Shown here in pieces: positions 55,426 to 63,435 of a stretch of DNA of 64,000 nucleotides; position 1 is the first letter of the stretch; every line of letters starts with the position of its first letter. The notes beneath the pieces were generated by a model. It was not told the origin of the DNA, made no database searches, and saw only the letters and a list, made by a program, of their open reading frames with translations. The stretch covers positions 1 through 64,000 of the forward strand of contig CAMYLV010000004.1 of NCBI GenBank assembly GCA_947259495.1, read 5' to 3'. The translations under genes and the position numbers were made by a program. Source of the DNA: an uncultured Desulfobacterales bacterium (GTDB taxonomy: Bacteria > Desulfobacterota > Desulfobacteria > Desulfobacterales > JAHEIW01).

Positions 55426-55579
55426 GTTTGGCATCCTGCAATTATGAATAAACGAAGGTTTTCCCATCGATTGTACATCTATGACCAGTTATTCGTTATT
55501 GGAAGTATTTTGTTTTTCTTTCAGATATCTTTAACAGTCAAAGAATAACCAATAACTATTAACTGCGAGTGAGGGAGCT

Positions 55580-56149
55580 ATGAGCAAAGCAGTTAAACAG
55601 CAGATCCTGATCAGCGGTGTTGGCGGCCAGGGGGTATTGTTCATTACGGGCCTGCTGGCAGAAGCAGCCATCAATAAGGGATTAGCGGTTTTTACGTCGG
55701 AAACGCACGGCATGGCACAGCGCGGGGGAACGGTGGTCTCGCATTTTAAAGTGGGTGATTTTTCGAGCCCTTTGATCCGACCTTTTCAGGCGGATGGACT
55801 GCTGGTTTTAAAGGACGAAAATATCGCCCAGCACGGCTCTTTTTTGAGAGCCGGGGGTTGGGCGGTGGTGAACAGCAGCAATGACGTGAAAATCAATAAA
55901 GATTTAACTGCCAGCGCTGTCGACGCGGATAGACTGGCTCAGGAAATCGCGAATCCTAAAGCGCTTAATTTAATTGTGCTGGGATTGGCTCTGGCCAGGG
56001 CCGGTCGAAAAAGGCGGGACCGCATAAACCTTTTTTGCTCACTGGCGGACGTCAAAAAGGTTTTGCAAAAAAGATTCGGCGGACGCCAAAAAATACGGGA
56101 TGCCTCTATCAAAGCGCTGGAAGCGGGGTATAAGGAATTGCGAAATTAA
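55580..56149 (+). CDS. iorB: Indolepyruvate:ferredoxin oxidoreductase beta subunit
   Basis: The 189-residue subunit carries the POR gamma-type domain: QQILISGVGGQGVLFITGLL at the start and SETHGMAQRGGTVVSHFKVG, typical of IorB. It pairs with IorA encoded upstream. GTGAGGGAG lies just before the ATG at 55580. A TTATTCGTTATTGG / AATAACCAATAAC inverted pair lies in the 154-base gap (about 55490-55558) and might reduce or tune iorB expression. Confidence 0.93.
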   Translation: MSKAVKQQILISGVGGQGVLFITGLLAEAAINKGLAVFTSETHGMAQRGGTVVSHFKVGDFSSPLIRPFQADGLLVLKDENIAQHGSFLRAGGWAVVNSSNDVKINKDLTASAVDADRLAQEIANPKALNLIVLGLALARAGRKRRDRINLFCSLADVKKVLQKRFGGRQKIRDASIKALEAGYKELRN

Positions 56150-56332
56150 AAAATACCTAAATTGATCTAAAGTGGGAAGTGCCTGAAGTTATGGTGTCGC
56201 TTAGCTCTATCTTTCATAAAAAGGATAGAATTCCTCAACTTTAGGCATTTTAGCTCACTTTAGTCATTTTAGACACTTTAACTCACTTGATACTTTAGTT
56301 CACTCAATTATATGAGTGTTTAGATATCTGTT
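56150..56332. repeat. Short-period repeat between convergent iorB and acyl-CoA dehydrogenase genes
   Basis: From about 56240 the phrase TTTAGnCAnTTTAG recurs with a period of roughly 11 bases (TTTAGGCATTTTAGCTCACT, TTTAGTCATTTTAGACACTT, TTTAACTCACTTGATACTTT). No gene. It is probably a microsatellite-like spacer. Confidence 0.6.
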
Positions 56333-57481
56333 TTAGAGCTTGCCCAATACTTCCCTTGAAATAATGATCTTCTCAATTTCCTTGGTCCCTTCATAAATCT
56401 CTAAAACCTTGGCGGCGCGGTAAAAGCGTTCGATATCATAGTCGTTAAAATAGCCGTAACCGCCGTGCAACTGCAAGGATTCGTCGACGACTTCAACCGC
56501 AACATGACAGGCGTACATCTTGGCAATGGCCGTCAGCTTTGTATCCGGCTTGCCCTGATCCAGCAACCATGCTGATTTGTAGACCATATTGCGTGCCGTT
56601 TCGACCTTGGTTACCATATCGGCAATTTTAAACTGGGTACTCTGAAAAGCACCCAGCGGGCGGCCGAACTGCTGCCGGCCTTTGACGTGTTTGACCGCCA
56701 TGTCCAGCGCACCCTGAGCCAGACCGACCCCGTGGGCGGCGACATAAGCCCGGGAATGATCGAAAAATTTCATTAGCTGGATAAAGCCGTTGCCTTCCAC
56801 GCCGATCAGATTTTCGCGGGGGACCCGGCAGTTGCTAAAATAAACCGCGGCCGTGTCTGAAGCCCTGAGACCCATTTTACCGTGCATGGGTTCGGCTTTA
56901 TAGCCCGCACGATCGGTTTCCACCAGAATTATGCTGTGCCGGCCGGTTTTGGATTGAGCATCCGGGTCGGTGAGGCAGTAAACCAGCATATGGGTTCCGA
57001 CCGTCCCGTTGCCAATCATCACCTTGCTGCCGTTAATGACATAGTCATCGCCGTCTTTAGCTGCCGCTGTGGTGGCCGCAGCGGTGTCGCTGCCGGCATC
57101 GGGTTCAGTGATGGCAAAGCCTAAAATACCGTCAGCGTTAAAAAGCAGGGGCAGATATTTCTTTTTTTGCTCCTCGGTACCGAATAGAAGCAGCTCCTCG
57201 GCGCCGAACGATACCGAGCAGAGCTCCTGAGCGATGCCCGGATCCACTTTCCAGAACTCTTCAAGAACCAGGGCCTGTTCGAAAAAACCAAGTCCGGGCC
57301 CACCGTATTCCTCTGGAATGAAAAGCCCGATAAGATCCAATTCGCGCGCTTTTTTTAGAATTTCGGCCGGAAAAGTTTCGTTGATGTCATGCTCAAGGGC
57401 AACAGCCGGAAACTCGCCAACTGCAAATTCGCGGGCTGCTTTTTGAATATACTGTTGTTCTTTGGTTAGATCAAAATCCAT
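56333..57481 (-). CDS. Acyl-CoA dehydrogenase
   Basis: The 382-residue flavoenzyme has the family signatures GFAITEPDAGSD (about 130-141), VMIGNGTVGTHMLVY, GRQQFGRPLGAFQ and the C-terminal YEGTKEIEKIIISREVLGK, whose Glu matches the catalytic base of short/medium-chain enzymes. It oxidises an acyl-CoA to the enoyl-CoA that the HCDH-ECH protein could use. Only 227 bases separate it from the carboxyltransferase upstream on the same strand. Confidence 0.95.
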   Translation of the reverse strand: MDFDLTKEQQYIQKAAREFAVGEFPAVALEHDINETFPAEILKKARELDLIGLFIPEEYGGPGLGFFEQALVLEEFWKVDPGIAQELCSVSFGAEELLLFGTEEQKKKYLPLLFNADGILGFAITEPDAGSDTAAATTAAAKDGDDYVINGSKVMIGNGTVGTHMLVYCLTDPDAQSKTGRHSIILVETDRAGYKAEPMHGKMGLRASDTAAVYFSNCRVPRENLIGVEGNGFIQLMKFFDHSRAYVAAHGVGLAQGALDMAVKHVKGRQQFGRPLGAFQSTQFKIADMVTKVETARNMVYKSAWLLDQGKPDTKLTAIAKMYACHVAVEVVDESLQLHGGYGYFNDYDIERFYRAAKVLEIYEGTKEIEKIIISREVLGKL

Positions 57482-57557
57482 GGGTCAGTCCTCTCTATAA
57501 ATCTTGCTGAAATTTTTGCAAATATAGTTTTTAGGAAATTATTCCGAAGTCCTAAAC

Positions 57558-57655
57558 CGGTATGGTGGAGTAGTGGAAAATTGGAACAATGGGTTTCGGA
57601 AAGCAGAAACACCCATTTCAGACCCAGCTTTCCATTATCCCAGCATTCCAGCGAG
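57558..57655. repeat. Dispersed repeat family B, copy 2
   Basis: Contains GGTATGGTGGAGTAGTGGAA, ATTGGAACAATGGGTTT and, inverted, ACCCATTTCAGACCCA and TTCCATTATCCCAGCATTCC. It matches the pattern of the 48.7-kb copy in the spacer between two genes of the acyl-CoA set. Confidence 0.6.
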
Positions 57656-57708
57656 TATTCATTGCTTCGTCTAAATTTGTCATAAATGCATATTCAATTC
57701 CATTAATT

Positions 57709-59271
57709 TTAAAGCGGGATGTTGCCGTGCCGCTTATTCAGCTCGGGTCGTTGTTTGTGACGCAGCATTCTGAGCGCTTTGATCAACTGGGGCCGCGTTT
57801 CCTTAGGTTTGATTACACTGTCAACCAGCATATTGGATGCAGCATGATAGGGATTTGAATATTTATAATCATATGCTTCTATTTTTAGCTGTCGAAGCTC
57901 CTCAGGATTTTCAGCTGCCTGGATCTCTTTGCGAAAAATTAAATTCACAGCTGCGGCTGTATCGAGCACCACCAGTTGTGCGATCGGCCAGGCGAGCATG
58001 AGATCAACCCCCATGCCCACACAACACATGCCCATCACCGCGCCGCCGTATTCTTTGCGTAAAGCCAGCGTGATTTTGGGTACGGTGGCTTCTGAATAGG
58101 CATAGAGCATTTTGGCGCCGTGGCGGATAATGCCGGCATGCTCCTGAGCCACGCCGGGAAAATAACCGGGAACATCAACGAAATTAATTAAAGGGACATT
58201 GAAGGCATCGCAGAATCGGATGAAGCGGGCGGCTTTGTCGGACGCATCGACATCCAGACACCCGGCCTTTATGCGCGGTTGATTGGCGACGATTCCGACC
58301 GTATGACCTTCCATGCGGGCAAAGCCAACAATAATATTGAGCGCATATCTGCGCAGGACCTCAAAAAATGTTCCCTGGTCGACCACGCGTTCGATGACCT
58401 GGTGCATGTCGTAGGATTTTTTAAAGTCTGCCGGAACGATTTCTTTTAGCTTTTTATCGACGCGCTCGGGATCGTCATCGGTTTTTACCACCGGTGGGCT
58501 TTCACTGTTATTTGAGGGCAGATAACTCAGCAGTTTTTTAATGACGGCGATACACTCCTCATCGCTGTCGGCTACAAAATGCGCTGTGCCGGTTATCTCG
58601 CTGTGGACCTTGGCCCCTCCGAGCTCCTCCAGGCTGATGTCTTCACCGGTTACAGATTTGATGATCCCCGGGCCGGTGATAACCATATGGCTTTTGCCTT
58701 TTACCATGACGATAAAATCCGTTAGCGCCGGCGAGTATACAGCCACGCCCGCACTGGAGCCCATCATGCCGGTGATCTGTGGAATGAGGCCCGAGGCAGC
58801 CGTATTGCGGTAAAACATACCGGCAACGCCTTTGGATGCGAAAAAGCCTTCGTGCAGCCGGCCGCCTCCGGAGTCATTCAAAGCCACTAGGGGCGCTTTG
58901 ACTTTTATGGCTTCGTCCATGATGCGGCAGATTTTTTGGCCGTGGATCGTACCTACGGATCCGCCCAGAACCGTGACATCCTGGGCATACGCAAACACCA
59001 GCCGGCCGTCTATGGTACCATAGCCGGTAACCACCCCATCCCCGGGCACCTTTTTTTCCTGCATACCGAAATCTATTGATTGACTTTCAGCGAGTTTGTT
59101 GACCTCCACAAAATTGCCCGGGTCGAAAAGCAGGTTCAGACGCTCTCTGGCCGTCAATTTGCCTCTATCATGTTGACGGTCGACGGCCTTTTGGCCACCA
59201 CCGCTTTCGGCCTGTTGCTCTAAAGTCGCCAACCGGTCCAATTCACCTTGATGTGTTTTGGCTTTCGTCAT
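57709..59271 (-). CDS. Acyl-CoA carboxylase/decarboxylase carboxyltransferase subunit (PccB/MmdA type)
   Basis: The 520-residue protein has the biotin-dependent carboxyltransferase fold: ARERLNLLFDPGNFVEVN, SVGTIHGQKICRIMDEA, GGGRLHEG, PRIKAGCLDVDASDKAARFIRFCDAF and the C-terminal KRHGNIPL tail typical of propionyl-/methylmalonyl-CoA enzymes. It moves a carboxyl group between biotin and an acyl-CoA such as propionyl-CoA. No biotin carboxylase or carrier is beside it, so partners must be elsewhere. A GTATAC operator with promoter lies 110 bases upstream. Confidence 0.93.
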   Translation of the reverse strand: MTKAKTHQGELDRLATLEQQAESGGGQKAVDRQHDRGKLTARERLNLLFDPGNFVEVNKLAESQSIDFGMQEKKVPGDGVVTGYGTIDGRLVFAYAQDVTVLGGSVGTIHGQKICRIMDEAIKVKAPLVALNDSGGGRLHEGFFASKGVAGMFYRNTAASGLIPQITGMMGSSAGVAVYSPALTDFIVMVKGKSHMVITGPGIIKSVTGEDISLEELGGAKVHSEITGTAHFVADSDEECIAVIKKLLSYLPSNNSESPPVVKTDDDPERVDKKLKEIVPADFKKSYDMHQVIERVVDQGTFFEVLRRYALNIIVGFARMEGHTVGIVANQPRIKAGCLDVDASDKAARFIRFCDAFNVPLINFVDVPGYFPGVAQEHAGIIRHGAKMLYAYSEATVPKITLALRKEYGGAVMGMCCVGMGVDLMLAWPIAQLVVLDTAAAVNLIFRKEIQAAENPEELRQLKIEAYDYKYSNPYHAASNMLVDSVIKPKETRPQLIKALRMLRHKQRPELNKRHGNIPL

Positions 59272-59379
59272 AGCTATTTATCCTTTATGAATAATTAATG
59301 ATTTTAGAGGCTTTAAAGAATCAATCAGGTTTTTTATGTTGTTCTGTTTTTCGTGGTATACTGCCATGGCTTGCAATCT

Positions 59380-59408
59380 GTATACTGTATACCAGATAAA
59401 GGTGTCAA
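59380..59408 (-). promoter_or_regulatory. GTATAC operator with promoter facing the carboxyltransferase (regulon site 3)
   Basis: GTATAC-T-GTATAC (59380-59392) is centred at 59386. On the minus strand a -35 TTGACA (complement of 59403-59408) lies 17 to 22 bases from the centre, the same geometry as site 4, and the operator covers the -10 region. Confidence 0.72.
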
Positions 59409-59642
59409 TTATTTCCTCAAGAAAGAAAATCATTTTTAGGATATGGGCAAAACGCTTTCATCCTGCGAGCGCCGTTGTTTGAAAATGGGTTGATTGTCGG
59501 CCAACAGTTAACTATAAATGCATGGCCTCAATAAAATTCAATTACTTTTAGAGGCCGGAGGTTATCTATGGCGCAAAGATTTTTAAAATTTTGTGTAACG
59601 CATTTACTTTTCCCGGTTCATAATTGGAAAAAATAAACTAGG

Positions 59643-59735
59643 TTGGCCGGTTTAGCTCGTTGAGCTAGCTGAGCCCGTAAAAAAGGAAAATATCTGATTT
59701 TTTAACCGGCAAACTGGCTAACGGGCTCAACCGGT
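59643..59735 (+). promoter_or_regulatory. Potentially structured leader of the rhodanese-MBL gene
   Basis: TGAGCCCGT (about 59670-59678) is an exact complement of ACGGGCTCA further on (about 59718-59728), and GCCGGTT near 59646 complements AACCGGC near 59703. A local GCTC/GAGC stem and a T-rich stretch lie inside. It could be an attenuator-like leader before the AAGGAGG site at 59738; it matches no riboswitch I know. Confidence 0.4.
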
Positions 59736-59750
59736 ATGAAGGAGGTAGCG

Positions 59751-60902
59751 ATGGAACCAATAAAGTACAGCGCTGAAGATCTATTTGAATGGGTGACCAA
59801 AGAAGGTGAAGATTTTTTGTTGTTGGACGTTCGTGTCAATGAAGAGTTTGACCGCTTTAAAGTGGAAGGACCCTTTCTTTCCGAGGTGGTCAATATTCCC
59901 TATGTGGAATTCGTCGAACATGAAGAAGAAAGTGTAGCCAAAGTCCCCGGGGCTGAAAAAATCCGGATTGTCTGTGCCAAGGAAGGATCAGCCAAATATG
60001 TCGGCGATATCCTTATGAATCATGGATTCAAAAATGTCGGCTATCTGGAAGGTGGGATTAAAAACTGGGGCAATATGTTGGCTCCCAAACAGGTGGCATC
60101 TGAAGAGACGTACACGCTTTTTCAGTTCATTCGTCCGGGCAAGGCTTCTTGCAGTTACGGTCTCATCGCCGGCGATGAAATGGTTCTGTTCGACCCAACG
60201 CGAAACGTCAGTTTTTACAGAAGCTTTGCCGAAAAACACGGTGTCACGATCACCAAGACCTTTGAAACCCATTTGCAGGCCGATTATATTTCCGGCAGCA
60301 AACAAATTGCGTCCGAAAGCGGAGCGCAAATTTTCGGACATGAAAACGATTTTAAAGGTGCGGCTTTTCAATATCAGAATATCGCAGACGGTGCCGTTTA
60401 TCCCTTTTCCCAAAATGGTCCTGATATCAGGGCCCTGCATATGCCGGGGCACACCCCGGGAAGCACTGCTTACCTGATCGATAACCGTTATTTGATTACC
60501 GGTGACACGGTCTTTATTGTATCGATCGGGCGCCCCGATCTCGGTGGCAAAGCCAAAGAGTGGTCAATACTGCTGTATGAAACCCTCAAATCGAAAATTG
60601 CAAATCTGGATGATGATCTCGTCATTTTGCCCGGCCACTTTATGGACTGGGGTGAAGCCAACCCGTCACAGATATTTTCAGATAAACTCGGCAACATTAA
60701 AGCCAGAAATGCCGACATTTACGGCATATCCAGCGAAGATGCGTTTATCGGGTTTATTGAAGGGAATATGCGCCCCCAGCCGGAGGTTTATGCTGAGATT
60801 CGCAAAGTCAATGCCGGTTTATTGGAAGTGGGCGCGGAAAAACAGGAAATAATGGACCTGGGCAAAAATGAATGTGCCGCCAGTGCACAGAAAGCGACCT
60901 GA
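59751..60902 (+). CDS. Rhodanese - metallo-beta-lactamase fusion (persulfide dioxygenase-like) with altered metal site
   Basis: The 383-residue protein has a rhodanese domain (about 1-110; DFLLLDVRVNEEFDRF, whose usual Cys position reads IVCAKEGSAKY) and an ETHE1/glyoxalase-II-type MBL domain (about 115-340). The usual THxHADH reads ETHLQADYISG: first His and Asp kept, second His replaced by Gln and last His by Tyr. Later ligands HMPGHTPGS, LITGDTVF and LPGHFMDWGE are kept. That retains the residues of a mononuclear iron site but not of a dinuclear one. The ATG at 59751 follows AAGGAGG by eight bases. A sulfur-handling role is likely. Confidence 0.87.
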   Translation: MEPIKYSAEDLFEWVTKEGEDFLLLDVRVNEEFDRFKVEGPFLSEVVNIPYVEFVEHEEESVAKVPGAEKIRIVCAKEGSAKYVGDILMNHGFKNVGYLEGGIKNWGNMLAPKQVASEETYTLFQFIRPGKASCSYGLIAGDEMVLFDPTRNVSFYRSFAEKHGVTITKTFETHLQADYISGSKQIASESGAQIFGHENDFKGAAFQYQNIADGAVYPFSQNGPDIRALHMPGHTPGSTAYLIDNRYLITGDTVFIVSIGRPDLGGKAKEWSILLYETLKSKIANLDDDLVILPGHFMDWGEANPSQIFSDKLGNIKARNADIYGISSEDAFIGFIEGNMRPQPEVYAEIRKVNAGLLEVGAEKQEIMDLGKNECAASAQKAT

Positions 60903-60975
60903 ACGCAGCCTAACTTTCCCCCTGGCGATTATTCTGTTCACGATTAATTCGACCCAAATTTAATGCTACCCCACA

Positions 60976-61013
60976 GGGGAGGACCATATTAAATGGTGCC
61001 TCCTCGTTTTTTT
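60976..61013 (+). terminator. Rho-independent terminator after the rhodanese-MBL gene
   Basis: GGGGAGGACCAT pairs with ATGGTGCCTCCTC (one bulge) around ATTAA, followed by seven T. Clear and strong. Confidence 0.88.
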
Positions 61014-61243
61014 AATCCTTGTAGATAAAAATCACAGTCTAATGATAAAGTAATTATTTAATTAAAATATCTAATATACTGAAATAATTGTATATATAAT
61101 AATTAAATATCTGAATTAATAGATTTAAACCCGCTGTTCACTTCAATTGATATCCAGAGTAAAGAAGGCTAAAGTAAACCGGCAATTTATCCGATATATT
61201 TAATGGACCCGTTTTTTAACATTGGATTGTATTTTTATTTTCG

Positions 61244-61338
61244 CCGCTTTCCATAATAATCTTATGAAATGAGGAATTGCGGCATAAGTGGTTGTAGAAA
61301 AAAACTTTTGAATAGCGAGACGTTTTTTTAACAACTAC
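61244..61338 (+). repeat. Dispersed repeat family A, copy 4 (full unit)
   Basis: Full-length unit: CGCTTTCCATAATAATCTTA, GAATTGCGGCATAAGTGG, TTGTAGAAAAAAACTTTTGA, and the inverted end ACGTTTTTTTAACAAC. Half of it pairs with the other half, so the element can fold into a hairpin. Confidence 0.75.
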
Positions 61339-61363
61339 TAAAAGGCAAAGGAAACAGGCTGGC

Positions 61364-61807
61364 ATGAAAGTATCGGAGAGCGACGTAAAAAAATACAATG
61401 TTGTTATTCCCAAATTATTTCAGCTGGTATTAAATTTACCGGAGGAAAAGCAAACGGCCTTGTTGAAATATGCGGAGGATTTGCTGACGGTCGAAAAACG
61501 GGCCTATATTCGCAAATCGTGTTCAATTCCGGTAAGTTTTGCAACATACGATCGCGTCTACACGGACACCATCAAAAACATCAGTCAAAGAGGCGTCTTT
61601 ATCGCGACCCAGCATCCACTATTTGTCGGCGAAGAAATAATCCTGACGTTTTCGATAACCGGTTTTGACAAGTCCCTGAAGATCAAAGGCGAAATTGTTC
61701 AAGTCAACCGTAACGGCATCGGCATCGAATTTAAAGATATGAGTCCTTATATTGAAGAGATGCTGGCCACTCTGATTGACCGCATGAAAGAGGATCCTGG
61801 CCTATAA
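61364..61807 (+). CDS. PilZ-domain protein
   Basis: The 147-residue protein has an N-terminal helix (VVIPKLFQLVLNLPEEKQTALLKYAEDLL is too long to be a domain of its own) and a PilZ domain (about 45-135) with an RAYIRKSC opening and NISQRGVFI, the two parts that bind cyclic-di-GMP in PilZ proteins, though the first is a reduced RxxxR. AGGCAAAGG lies before the ATG at 61364. It stands alone and probably links c-di-GMP to some output. Confidence 0.8.
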   Translation: MKVSESDVKKYNVVIPKLFQLVLNLPEEKQTALLKYAEDLLTVEKRAYIRKSCSIPVSFATYDRVYTDTIKNISQRGVFIATQHPLFVGEEIILTFSITGFDKSLKIKGEIVQVNRNGIGIEFKDMSPYIEEMLATLIDRMKEDPGL

Positions 61808-61991
61808 GAAGTAATTTTTCAGCCGCTTTAACCCTTCTTTCAATTCATTTCCAAGATAATCAGCTTATACTGTCACGCGCATTGGCAGAATGGGAATCTG
61901 AGCCAACACTTCGACCCATAATCTGATATCAACTTTTGAGAAGCCCGCATAAGTTTGTATTTGGAGGTCACAAGTTGATTGCCAGTTACGA

Positions 61992-62324
61992 TCACTTAAA
62001 TACAGATAAGAAAGCATTTTTTGCTAAGGTAAGTGCACCTCGGTCTTTAATAATTTCTCTTAGCTCCCCTGGATCCAAATGAATCGCACCGCAGTTTTCA
62101 TTTACGCATATGTCAATTTTGACATTCCCCTCGTCGATTTCAGCTAAACTCTGTGTACCACACCGAAAACAGTGATATTTATGTTCTTCGCTATATTTTT
62201 TGGTTGCTTCTGCGGATGCTTTTTCCCTGAGCCCCCTGAGCTTATGCTGATCTCGTTCTAAAAAATATGCTTCTTCAGAACCTTTTTTCGGTTGAATCTT
62301 AACAGAAACTCGTTTTGTGGTCAT
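61992..62324 (-). CDS. Small zinc-ribbon protein (TFIIB-type zinc finger)
   Basis: The 110-residue protein has a basic N-terminus, a helical middle, then a zinc ribbon CFRCGTQSL...CVNENCGAIHLDPGELREII of the zf-TFIIB type, where CxxC and CxxxxC bind one zinc. GGAGG precedes the ATG at 62324. It follows the SH3 gene's minus-strand neighbourhood but is separately spaced. Function unknown. Confidence 0.7.
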   Translation of the reverse strand: MTTKRVSVKIQPKKGSEEAYFLERDQHKLRGLREKASAEATKKYSEEHKYHCFRCGTQSLAEIDEGNVKIDICVNENCGAIHLDPGELREIIKDRGALTLAKNAFLSVFK

Positions 62325-62513
62325 TACTTCCTCCTATTAAATTAAATTCGTTTTACCTCACAAATCAAAATACATAATCCTATGCCGGAAGAAAAATTCG
62401 TCGAAAAATTTTCACATTTTTAGCCTTACCTTTTGATCTCAATAATATCAACTCCAAAATGGAGACAATAAATATTTTATCCATTTTTTGGTTCATCTCA
62501 CTTATTTAATTTA

Positions 62514-62870
62514 TTATTTTGCCTTATCGGTATCATAAATACTGATCCAGCCGCGCTGGTTATCGTAAACAACCTCAAACCATTTCACTTTGAAGGTGCC
62601 AATGGCAAAAATTTCCGTACCTTGAATGGTGAAAACGGTTCCTTCGGGTATGCGGGCAATGTGCTGGCCCGGCCCGCAACCGGGCCGCGGGCAGAGCCGG
62701 GCTTCAGTTCCCGGGGTAACAATGGTCGCTGTATCACCCATTTTGACTTCGTTGGCCCAGATGGCCGAACCCATACCTGAATTTAGGGTTACAAGGGCGA
62801 AAAGCCAAACGAGGCAGATGTAAACGTTGCGATTAAGTTGCCGCCCGCTTGCAGTTTTTCGAGCGTCCAT
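62514..62870 (-). CDS. Exported SH3-like domain protein
   Basis: The 118-residue protein has a signal peptide (YICLVWLFALVTLNSGMGSAIWA) and a bacterial SH3 (SH3b) domain with TEARLCPRPGCGPGQHIARIPEG and WFEVVYDNQRGWISIYDT. The two Cys of LCPRPGC are not typical of SH3b. AAGG lies five bases before the ATG at 62870; an ORF extension by GTG seven codons earlier is less likely. It is 39 bases downstream of the small membrane protein gene, so they may be one operon. Confidence 0.75.
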   Translation of the reverse strand: MDARKTASGRQLNRNVYICLVWLFALVTLNSGMGSAIWANEVKMGDTATIVTPGTEARLCPRPGCGPGQHIARIPEGTVFTIQGTEIFAIGTFKVKWFEVVYDNQRGWISIYDTDKAK

Positions 62871-62909
62871 TTTAACCTTTCCCATTTGCACATGTTATCT
62901 TTCATAATT

Positions 62910-63227
62910 TCAAGTAAGTACGAACAATTTAACCGCCAGAGCCGCGCCCAACCAGCATCCGGAGATAACCACAGCCGGTACGGAGATCCTGGCCCATGAG
63001 TGTGGCAACCACCATCGTTGCAAGACCAGGCCAACTGACATAACGTGCAGCGGCACCGGGAGGCTCAGGCCAAGTACAATGGCCGTGTTGGGTAATGATT
63101 CCGGCGATTCAGGCAATAGCTGAGACATTAAACTGCCGTCCGCAGCGCCATAGATGACCCTGGCAAGCAAAAAAAATCCCACAACAATTGCGGTGTTCGC
63201 GATTAATCTGAAGATTACCCTGGGCAT
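62910..63227 (-). CDS. Small integral membrane protein (about three helices)
   Basis: The 105-residue protein has hydrophobic segments at about 10-28, 45-66 and 80-103. No family is recognised. It is upstream of the SH3 gene on the minus strand and probably its operon partner. I see no clear ribosome site before the ATG at 63227. Confidence 0.5.
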   Translation of the reverse strand: MPRVIFRLIANTAIVVGFFLLARVIYGAADGSLMSQLLPESPESLPNTAIVLGLSLPVPLHVMSVGLVLQRWWLPHSWARISVPAVVISGCWLGAALAVKLFVLT

Positions 63228-63309
63228 ATACAGTTAAATTTAGGTCTTTCAGCGCATCAAATCAACCCTTTGAAACGCAGAAAAATCTGCGGACGGCGCA
63301 AAACACTTC

Positions 63310-63341
63310 TTGACATTTGTACTTTGTATACCGTATACAAA
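63310..63341 (+). promoter_or_regulatory. GTATAC operator with promoter facing the CoA-transferase (regulon site 4)
   Basis: A -35 TTGACA (63310-63315) is followed after 18 bases by TATACA (63334-63339). The operator core GTATAC-C-GTATAC (63326-63338) is centred at 63332 and covers the -10, about 100 bases before the start codon. Confidence 0.78.
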
Positions 63342-63435
63342 AACTTGTTGAATCCACACCTCATGTCACCGGCGACGCCGGGACAACCGGCCTCACGACC
63401 ACTGACCCCCAACTAAGCTGTTACTGGAGAGGACC

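Larger units (their letters stand above)
59272..59750. promoter_or_regulatory. Divergent control region: carboxyltransferase promoter and structured leader of the rhodanese-MBL gene
   Basis: No gene. It contains the GTATAC operator (59380-59392) facing the carboxyltransferase and, at 59643-59735, a set of nested complementary segments before the rhodanese-MBL gene. The middle is plain AT-rich DNA. Confidence 0.5.
60903..61363. other. Intergenic region with terminator and one copy of repeat family A
   Basis: No gene. Contains the terminator at 60976-61013, AT-rich sequence (61030-61130) and the repeat copy at 61244-61338, which ends only 25 bases before the PilZ gene and includes its upstream flank. 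Confidence 0.45.
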
